A DNA stretch of 11,526 nt, from assembly GCA_003552745.1 (NCBI GenBank), contig PUOG01000259.1, positions 1 to 11,526 on the forward strand, in the 5' to 3' direction. The notes beneath the pieces are model-generated. The model saw only the letters and a program-made list of their open reading frames with translations. It searched no databases and had not been told where the DNA came from. Position 1 is the stretch's first letter. Each line of letters opens with the position of its first letter. The position numbers and the translations under genes were made by a program. Shown here in pieces: positions 6,588-11,526 of the stretch. Source of the DNA: Spirochaetaceae bacterium (GTDB lineage Bacteria > Spirochaetota > Spirochaetia > DSM-27196 > SKKC01).

Positions 6588-7661
6588 ATGGATGTGACTC
6601 AGATCCCGAGTACGTCTGAGGATGCAGGCAAGAAACGCAAGGCGTTATTCAGCAGTCCGTATCTCGCCTTCGTTTCGCGTAAGGTCTTCTGGTACTTCAT
6701 AACGCTGATTGTAGCGGTGGCACTGAACTTCTTTCTTCCGCGGCTTATGCCCGGTGATCCGGTGTCGGTGATCGTCTCACAGATGTTGGAGGGGGTTACC
6801 GACGGCGGCATCCGCCAGCGGGTGTACCAGTCGTTCATCGAGGAGTTCGGGCTCGACCAGCCGCTGTGGCGTCAGTTCATCGCCTACATCGGGAACGTGT
6901 TCCGAGGCGACCTCGGGACCTCATTTGGTCACTATCCGCGACCGGTAATCGATCTTATCCGGACATCGCTGCCGTGGACGATCGGACTTATGCTTCCGGC
7001 GATTGTCGTGGGGTGGATTATCGGAAACACGCTCGGAGCGATCGCGGCATATCGTCGCGGCGTGCTCGACAACGTCATATACCCGGTTTCGCTTTTCCTG
7101 AACTCGATCCCGTACTTCGCGATGGCGGTTATCCTGTTGCATTTACTTGCGGTGGCCGCCGGCTGGTTTCCCTCCGGAGGCGGCTACGACTGGATGGTTC
7201 GCCCTGGGTGGAACATTGCGTTTATTCAGTCGGTAATCCGTCATCACACGCTTCCGTTTCTCTCACTCCTCGTCGTCTTCGTCGGTGGGCAGGCGATCGG
7301 AATGCGCTCGATGGCGATCTACGAATTGAACGCCGACTACGTCCTGTACAGCCGCCTCATGGGAATCAAGAACCGTCGTATCGTGAAGTATGTGTTCCGC
7401 AACGCGATGCTTCCCCAGATTACCGGCCTCGTACTGGCTCTCGGATTGATGGTAGTCGGCGCGCTGGTCACCGAGATCGTGTTCAACTATCCCGGGCTCG
7501 GCACCCGGATGTTCCAGGCGATTCGACAACAGGACTATCCGCTCGTCACCGGCACCACATTGATCATAACCGTGGCCGTTCTGGCGGGTAACTTCGCGCT
7601 CGACCTCTTGTACGGGCTTATCGACCCCCGTGTGAAAGCGGCACATCAGGAGGAGGGTTAG
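6588..7661 (+). CDS. ABC importer permease, DppB/OppB family, 357 aa
   Basis: Inner-membrane permease that forms one half of the transport channel together with the next gene's product. The first membrane helix lies near 33-50 and is followed by RLMPGDPVSVIVSQ (52-65), the usual opening of this family after helix one. A further helix group runs from about 127 to 343. The cytoplasmic EAA loop, which contacts an ATPase, is at 249-276 with MGIKNRR at 258-264 and RNAMLP at 271-276. The end carries NYPGLG (300-305), QQDYPLV (314-320) and DPRVK (346-350), as in DppB-type proteins. The N terminus has an extra polar stretch of about 25 residues before the usual start of the family. The ATG at 6588 has GGGAGGT (6573-6579) 8 nt upstream. 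It is separated from the binding-protein gene by 161 bp with a hairpin, but from the next permease by only 2 bp. Confidence 0.92.
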   Translation: MDVTQIPSTSEDAGKKRKALFSSPYLAFVSRKVFWYFITLIVAVALNFFLPRLMPGDPVSVIVSQMLEGVTDGGIRQRVYQSFIEEFGLDQPLWRQFIAYIGNVFRGDLGTSFGHYPRPVIDLIRTSLPWTIGLMLPAIVVGWIIGNTLGAIAAYRRGVLDNVIYPVSLFLNSIPYFAMAVILLHLLAVAAGWFPSGGGYDWMVRPGWNIAFIQSVIRHHTLPFLSLLVVFVGGQAIGMRSMAIYELNADYVLYSRLMGIKNRRIVKYVFRNAMLPQITGLVLALGLMVVGALVTEIVFNYPGLGTRMFQAIRQQDYPLVTGTTLIITVAVLAGNFALDLLYGLIDPRVKAAHQEEG

Positions 7662-7663
7662 AT

Positions 7664-8500
7664 ATGCGGACGCTACTGGCACTGCTCATTCGGTCGCCCA
7701 AGTTCGTCACCGGCGCAGTAATACTGCTGCTGTTACTACTGTTCATGACCGTGTATCCGGTCATGAATCCGATAAGCCCCATTACGTCTGTCGGAGGCGC
7801 TTTTGAGCCGCCGCGAAGCGGATTACCGTTCGGGACGGATAATTTCGGCCGCGACGTCACACTCAGTCTCGCGTACGGGCTGGAAACATCGCTGTACGTC
7901 GGGATCGTCGCCGGCCTGATTGCTACGGTAATCGGTCTGACCATCGGGCTTCTCGCCGGTTTCGTCGGAGGGCTATTGGACAACCTCCTCAACGCCCTGA
8001 CGAACATGTTCATCGTAATTCCGCCGTTCATCGTTCTCATACTGATTTCGGTGAGTCTGAGAACAAGATCTATCGCGGTGGTTGCACTGGTGATCGGTGT
8101 GACCGCATGGCCGTGGACTGCGCGTGCCATCCGGGCTCAAGCTTCGTCGCTGAGAGTTCGCGATCACGTCAATCTCGCGCGAGTGTCCGGATACAGTCTC
8201 CCGCGGTTGCTTGTTATATCGGTCCTGCCGTACGTGGCCTCGTATGTGTTCATGGCGTTCATCCTTCAGATGGCGTCGGCCATTCTTGCCGAGGCGACGT
8301 TGTCCATGCTCGGCCTCGGACCGCACGGAACGATTACTCTCGGGACGATGTTGAACTGGGCCCTTCTGTTCGAAGCTCCGTTGCGAGGCGCCTGGTGGGT
8401 ATTCTTGCCGGTCGCCCTCTGTATCGGATTTCTCACCTTCTCGCTGTTTCTCATGAACTCGGGAATGGACCAGGTATTCAATCCGAAAATAAGGAGCTGA
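7664..8500 (+). CDS. ABC importer permease, DppC/OppC family, 278 aa
   Basis: Second inner-membrane permease of the importer. It has one N-terminal helix (about 14-33), then the DppC hallmark PFGTDNFGRDV (55-65). The BPD_transp_1 core of five helices starts near 72, with the EAA loop at about 155-190 (RAQASSLRVRDH, then SGYSLPRLL). The C terminus ends GMDQVFNPKIRS, close to the family's usual Asp-Pro-Arg/Lys tail. The length of 278 is at the normal lower end for the family. The ATG at 7664 is 2 nt after the previous stop, with AGGAGGAGGG (7648-7657) inside the end of the upstream gene, implying coupled expression. The next gene again begins 2 nt after this stop. Confidence 0.92.
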   Translation: MRTLLALLIRSPKFVTGAVILLLLLLFMTVYPVMNPISPITSVGGAFEPPRSGLPFGTDNFGRDVTLSLAYGLETSLYVGIVAGLIATVIGLTIGLLAGFVGGLLDNLLNALTNMFIVIPPFIVLILISVSLRTRSIAVVALVIGVTAWPWTARAIRAQASSLRVRDHVNLARVSGYSLPRLLVISVLPYVASYVFMAFILQMASAILAEATLSMLGLGPHGTITLGTMLNWALLFEAPLRGAWWVFLPVALCIGFLTFSLFLMNSGMDQVFNPKIRS

Positions 8501-8502
8501 CG

Positions 8503-9510
8503 ATGTCTGAGAGCCTGTTGCAAGTTCACGATCTGCGCACATATTACGCAACGCGCGAGGGAAACTCGGTCTTCGCCGTGGACGGTGTCTCCCTTGAATG
8601 CCGCGAAGGCGAGATACTCGGCATAGCCGGAGAGTCCGGCTGCGGGAAATCAACTCTCGCGCTCAGCCTCATGGGTATGTACTTTCGGCCGCTCTGCTAC
8701 GATCGCGGTACCATTCAGATCGGCAGTACCGAGATTACTACCCTTTCGCCCGAACAGCTGCGACTCACCATCCTGGGCAATGAAATCGCCTATATTCCGC
8801 AAGCTGCGATGAATGTGCTGAATCCGACTCAGCGGATTATTCACTTCATCCGTGACATCATTCATGAGCACGGACTCGATAAGAGCTACGACGAGATCTA
8901 CGAGCTCGCTCGAGAGCGGTTCGCCGCCCTCAATCTGCCCGAGCGTGTTCTGCGCGCATATCCGATCGAGCTCTCCGGCGGCATGAAACAGCGAGTGGTC
9001 ATCGGTATCTCCAGTATTCTCGACCCGAGGATTCTGATCGCCGATGAGCCGACATCCGCGCTCGATGTGAGCACCCAGAAAGCCGTCATCAAGACTCTGA
9101 AGAAGCTATTCGATGAAGGCTTCGTCAGGTCGATAATCTTCATCACGCACGAGCTGCAGGTTCTCCGGCATATCGCCGATCGCATCGCGGTGATGTACGC
9201 CGGACAGATCGTCGAGACCGGTACGATGGAACAGATACTCTTCAAACCGCTTCATCCGTACTCGAAGGCGCTCATGGATTCGATCGTCGTTCCGGAGAAG
9301 GAGATAAAGGCAAAGAAGCTCTACGGGATTCCCGGCGATCCACCGAATCTCGCCGAACCGATCGTCGGGTGCCGGTTCGCCGACCGTTGCTCATACGTTA
9401 CCGATGAGTGTCGCATCGGCGATATAGCGGAACGAAGCGACGGTCAGCAGTCATATCGATGTATTCACGAACCTGAACAGCTGAGGAGCTGGCATGGACA
9501 ATCGAATTGA
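8503..9510 (+). CDS. ABC importer ATPase, DppD/OppD type with Cys-rich C terminus, 335 aa
   Basis: Cytoplasmic ATPase that powers the importer as a heterodimer with the next gene's product. Visible motifs: Walker A GESGCGKST (43-51), Q-loop YIPQAA (97-102), signature LSGGMKQR (157-164), Walker B with catalytic Glu ILIADEPTSALD (177-188), and switch His216 in ITHEL. The oligopeptide-type C-terminal extension carries HPYSKALMDS (261-270), IPGDPPNL (276-283) and four cysteines at 290, 296, 303 and 320, in the arrangement seen in DppD proteins reported to hold a 4Fe-4S cluster. All catalytic residues are present. AAGGAG (8491-8496) lies 6 nt before the ATG and 2 bp separate it from the permease gene. 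Its last 17 bp overlap the next ATPase gene. Confidence 0.93.
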   Translation: MSESLLQVHDLRTYYATREGNSVFAVDGVSLECREGEILGIAGESGCGKSTLALSLMGMYFRPLCYDRGTIQIGSTEITTLSPEQLRLTILGNEIAYIPQAAMNVLNPTQRIIHFIRDIIHEHGLDKSYDEIYELARERFAALNLPERVLRAYPIELSGGMKQRVVIGISSILDPRILIADEPTSALDVSTQKAVIKTLKKLFDEGFVRSIIFITHELQVLRHIADRIAVMYAGQIVETGTMEQILFKPLHPYSKALMDSIVVPEKEIKAKKLYGIPGDPPNLAEPIVGCRFADRCSYVTDECRIGDIAERSDGQQSYRCIHEPEQLRSWHGQSN

Positions 9511-10312
9511 GAACAGTGAATCAACGGCTGTGTTGAGTGCGCGAAATATCGTTCGTCAGTTCGGTACAGGTCGCAACAAAGTCATGGCTGTAGATAATGT
9601 GAGCCTCGATTTCCGGGAAGGCGAGGTAGCCTCGCTCGTAGGCGAAAGCGGTAGCGGCAAATCTACTCTCGCCAAGATCATGCTCGGTTTGTTGAAACCG
9701 ACGTCGGGAGAGGTACGCTATTACGACGAGCCGCTGTCGCTGACAACGCTGCGGGAGAAGAGAAGCTACTGGCGGCAGGTTCAAGGAATCTTTCAGGATC
9801 CGTTCTCGTCTTTCAATCAGTTTTTCAAGATTGAGCGACTTTTCCGCGACTGTCTCTACCTGCGGGGCGAGCGGGTCTCGCGTCAGCGCGAGCGAGAGCT
9901 CTTCGCCGAGGCGTGTTCGTTTGTAAAGCTCAAGTATCGCGAACTCGAGGGTAAGTATCCGTTCGAGCTGTCAGGGGGACAGATGCAGCGCCTGATGATC
10001 GCTCGTGTGTTTCTCCTCAACCCCAAGGTCCTGATCGCCGACGAGCCGACTTCAATGATCGACGCGTGCACCCGCTCGACTATTCTCGACATGCTGTTGA
10101 AGCTGCGCGACACCAACGGCATGAGCATCCTCTTCATCACTCATGATCTCGGTCTCGCATACTATGTCAGCGAAACGCTCTACATCATGGACAACGGCGT
10201 TGTCGTTGAGAGAGGACCTGCGCAGGAGCTGATCGATAACCCGAGCTCCGACTACACGCGGCAGCTCATCGCGGATGTACCGAAACTGCATGAGGAGTGG
10301 CTTACCGCGTAG
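9494..10312 (+). CDS. ABC importer ATPase, DppF/OppF type, short form, 272 aa
   Basis: Partner ATPase of the importer. Motifs: Walker A GESGSGKST (50-58), Q-loop IFQDPFSSFN (99-108), signature LSGGQMQR (159-166), Walker B VLIADEPTS (179-187) and switch His217 in ITHDL. The D-loop reads SMIDACTR instead of the common SALDVSTQ found in its partner. The protein stops soon after YTRQLIADVP (254-263) and lacks the Cys-containing C-terminal extension of typical OppF proteins (usually about 310-330 residues), so any iron-sulphur site would come only from the partner. The missing tail looks natural rather than a truncation, since the frame ends cleanly. The ATG at 9494 overlaps the upstream gene by 17 bp and has GAGGAG (9483-9488) 5 nt before it. 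Confidence 0.92.
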   Translation: MDNRIENSESTAVLSARNIVRQFGTGRNKVMAVDNVSLDFREGEVASLVGESGSGKSTLAKIMLGLLKPTSGEVRYYDEPLSLTTLREKRSYWRQVQGIFQDPFSSFNQFFKIERLFRDCLYLRGERVSRQRERELFAEACSFVKLKYRELEGKYPFELSGGQMQRLMIARVFLLNPKVLIADEPTSMIDACTRSTILDMLLKLRDTNGMSILFITHDLGLAYYVSETLYIMDNGVVVERGPAQELIDNPSSDYTRQLIADVPKLHEEWLTA

Positions 10313-10332
10313 ATCGGAGAGCCGCCAGGCCT

Positions 10333-10355
10333 TTGCGAAGCGCAGTTTCTCTCTC
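10333..10355 (+). terminator. Weak terminator-like hairpin at the end of the importer operon
   Basis: TGCG-AAG-CGCA forms a short four-base-pair hairpin, followed within 1 nt by TTTCTCTCTC. It lies about 20 bp after the stop of the last importer gene. The stem is short and the T tract is interrupted, so this is only a possible terminator. Confidence 0.22.
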
Positions 10356-10369
10356 AATCCGTTAAATAG

Positions 10370-10398
10370 TTGTACTTACACATGTTTTGCAGTATGCT
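10370..10398 (+). promoter_or_regulatory. Candidate promoter of the DUF547 gene
   Basis: TTGTAC (10370-10375) and TATGCT (10393-10398) are 17 nt apart. The -10 fits TANNNT and ends 7 nt before the ATG at 10406, so transcription would begin at or next to the start codon. The -35 match is weak. Confidence 0.4.
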
Positions 10399-10405
10399 GA
10401 GAGGC

Positions 10406-11269
10406 ATGCTGTTCTCGAACACTGTTGTCCAGCGTGCGCTCTGCCTCGTCGCGTTCGTGCTCGCTATCGGCGTGGCTCTTTCGGCAGCTCCGCAGTCGGA
10501 GCTGCTCGACGAGCATTGGACAAACCATGATCCGGACTCCGACATGACCATCGATCACTCCGAATGGGCATGGTTTCTCGCCGAATATCTGATCACCGAC
10601 GATCCGTCGGGCATTCACCTGATCCCGTACGCGGAGATTGGTGAGCGATCCCGGAGCCGACTCCAGAGCTACATTTCCGGCCTCGAATCGGTTACGGTTA
10701 CAAGTCTGAACCGAGACGAGCAGATGGCGTACTGGATGAACCTCTACAATGCGGTCACCGTCGAGCTGATTCTCGAGCACTATCCGGTCGAGTCGATTCG
10801 CGACATCAACATCTCCGGACCGTTCTACAACAGGCATCCGTGGGACGCCGAGCTGGTGGAAGTGGAGGGCAGGGAGCTCTCGTTGAACAACATCGAACAC
10901 AATATCATCCGCCCGATCTGGGAGGATGAACGCATTCACTACGTGGTGAATTGTGCCGCCATGGACTGTCCCGTTCTCCATTACGGGCCGTTTACCGGGC
11001 AGAACCACGATCGTCTCTTCGACGAGGCAGCGCGGCGTTACATCAACAGTCCGAGCGGTTTCTCCCACGACAATAGAAGGCCGGTTTTCTCTTCGATCTT
11101 CGAATGGTACCAGGGTGATTTCGGCGACGGGATTGAAGATGTGGTCGCGCACATGCTCGAGTACGCCGAAGGGGAGACACACCGGCAACTGCAGGCGTAT
11201 CGCGACGCGGGCCATTCACCGCGGCCGCGCTACGAGTACGACTGGACGCTGATCGACGGCAGCCGATAG
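10406..11269 (+). CDS. Secreted DUF547 protein, 287 aa
   Basis: Exported protein with a DUF547 domain (PF04784), a family of unknown function with a predicted papain/transglutaminase-like fold. Residues 1-28 form a signal peptide with a hydrophobic core (about 11-26) and a likely signal peptidase I cleavage near ALSA-APQ. The domain is recognisable from MAYWMNLYNAVTVELIL (107-123), LSLNNIEHNIIRPIW (158-172) and YVVNCAAMDCPVLHYGPFTG (179-198), with Cys183 and Cys188 and the Glu-His pair at 164-165. The protein contains no lysine at all and is rich in Asp/Glu. Start choice is uncertain: in-frame ATGs also lie at 10382 and 10394, none has a properly spaced ribosome-binding site, and 10406 is preferred because it fits the signal peptide and the promoter just upstream. 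It is same-strand with the importer but 93 bp away and probably a separate unit. Confidence 0.82.
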   Translation: MLFSNTVVQRALCLVAFVLAIGVALSAAPQSELLDEHWTNHDPDSDMTIDHSEWAWFLAEYLITDDPSGIHLIPYAEIGERSRSRLQSYISGLESVTVTSLNRDEQMAYWMNLYNAVTVELILEHYPVESIRDINISGPFYNRHPWDAELVEVEGRELSLNNIEHNIIRPIWEDERIHYVVNCAAMDCPVLHYGPFTGQNHDRLFDEAARRYINSPSGFSHDNRRPVFSSIFEWYQGDFGDGIEDVVAHMLEYAEGETHRQLQAYRDAGHSPRPRYEYDWTLIDGSR

Positions 11270-11337
11270 CGGCTACGCGCAGCGATAAGGTCGGAACGTA
11301 GCTTCACCGTCGGTTCACTTTCGTGTAGCGTAGCCGC
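11269..11337. repeat. 10-bp inverted repeat flanking the methyltransferase promoter
   Basis: GCGGCTACGC (11269-11278) and GCGTAGCCGC (11328-11337) are perfect inverted copies separated by 49 bp. The left arm starts at the last base of the DUF547 stop codon. The right arm overlaps the proposed -10 hexamer and ends one base before the next start codon. It could be a pair of operator half-sites or a long mRNA hairpin; no T tract follows, so it is not a plain intrinsic terminator. Confidence 0.6.
11303..11331 (+). promoter_or_regulatory. Candidate promoter of the DNA methyltransferase gene
   Basis: TTCACC (11303-11308), a 17-nt spacer and TAGCGT (11326-11331, a TANNNT hexamer) end 7 nt before the ATG at 11339. 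The hexamer match is weak. The position is the main support, because it is the same as at the DUF547 gene. Confidence 0.3.
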
Positions 11338-11338
11338 C

Positions 11339-11526
11339 ATGCGCTGCAATCACCTCGTGCACCTGGGCTCATCCGTGAATATGCGTCCGCTTTCCGACGA
11401 GTCGATCGATCTGGTGGTCACCTCACCGCCGTACCCGATGATCGAGATGTGGGACGAAAGCTTCACGTCGGACGATCCGAAGATCGCCGCGGCGATCGAG
11501 GCCGGCGACGGGGAGACCGCCTTCGC
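11339..11526 (+). CDS. DNA methyltransferase (N4-cytosine/N6-adenine, N6_N4_Mtase type), N-terminal 62 codons, cut by window edge
   Basis: The reading frame stays open from the ATG at 11339 to the right edge. The translation contains SIDLVVTSPPYPMIEMWDES (22-41). TSPPY (28-32) is motif IV, the catalytic motif of S-adenosyl-methionine-dependent amino-methyltransferases, and the Ser-Pro-Pro-Tyr form favours N4-cytosine methylation. Motif IV lies very near the N terminus, as in the class where the catalytic region precedes the cofactor-binding motif I (which would be off-window). An early LGSSVNMRPLSDES matches the usual lead-in. A later ATG at 11381 is possible but would remove part of it. There is no ribosome-binding sequence before 11339. 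Whether a restriction enzyme accompanies it cannot be seen; the left neighbour is not one. Confidence 0.8.
   Translation, partial: MRCNHLVHLGSSVNMRPLSDESIDLVVTSPPYPMIEMWDESFTSDDPKIAAAIEAGDGETAF

Noticed and set aside
8107..8502. Upstream extension of the first ATPase inside the second permease gene.
   Set aside because: The extension overlaps the permease in another frame and has no domain; AAGGAG and the ATG at 8503 give the family-typical N terminus.
10376..11215. A 279-codon minus-strand open frame opposite the DUF547 gene.
   Set aside because: Also codon-aligned with the sense gene and explained by its codon choice; the sense strand has a signal peptide and a known domain.

Overview
The window is a gene-dense stretch of bacterial DNA, moderately GC-rich by eye. 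It holds nine complete protein genes, a tenth cut off by the right edge, and no RNA genes, CRISPR arrays or insertion sequences that I can see. No single marker fixes the organism. A halophilic or alkaliphilic spirochaete-like bacterium is my best guess, at low confidence. It rests on the Opp-type oligosaccharide transporter with a non-lipidated, Gly-Gly-Gly-Glu mature N terminus on its binding protein, on the very acidic and lysine-poor exported proteins, and on the mix of gene families.

Layout. At the left, on the minus strand, is a cytoplasmic eRF1-like 'baeRF' protein (18-1154). Divergent from it is a two-gene plus-strand operon: a xylose-isomerase-like TIM-barrel sugar isomerase/epimerase (1229-2224) and a Gfo/Idh/MocA NAD(P)-dependent oxidoreductase (2250-3407). 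Convergent with these, 16 bp away, is a minus-strand AEC-family membrane transporter (3424-4395). Next comes a 300-bp non-coding region. It carries an AEC promoter pointing left and, pointing right, a leader with an intrinsic-terminator-like hairpin, an alternative hairpin and an orphan Shine-Dalgarno sequence. The leader precedes a complete five-gene ABC importer of the peptide/oligosaccharide (Opp/Dpp) type: binding protein with a TTG start (4696-6426), permease B (6588-7661), permease C (7664-8500), ATPase D (8503-9510) and ATPase F (9494-10312). A strong 11-bp hairpin sits between the binding protein and the first permease. After the importer come a secreted DUF547 protein (10406-11269) and the first 62 codons of a DNA methyltransferase (11339 to the edge).

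How it may work together. The importer probably brings an oligosaccharide or glycoside across the inner membrane. The isomerase and the oxidoreductase next door look like enzymes that oxidise and isomerise a sugar or cyclitol. I infer a small carbohydrate-use module, but no glycosidase, kinase or regulator lies inside the window to name the sugar. The baeRF, AEC, DUF547 and methyltransferase genes look like separate transcription units.

The points most worth a second look are the attenuator-like leader with its orphan ribosome-binding sequence, three genes that look leaderless (a -10 hexamer 7-10 nt before the start codon and no Shine-Dalgarno sequence), the near absence of lysine in the two exported proteins, and a 10-bp inverted repeat bracketing the methyltransferase promoter. 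I found no convincing wholly new multi-gene system.
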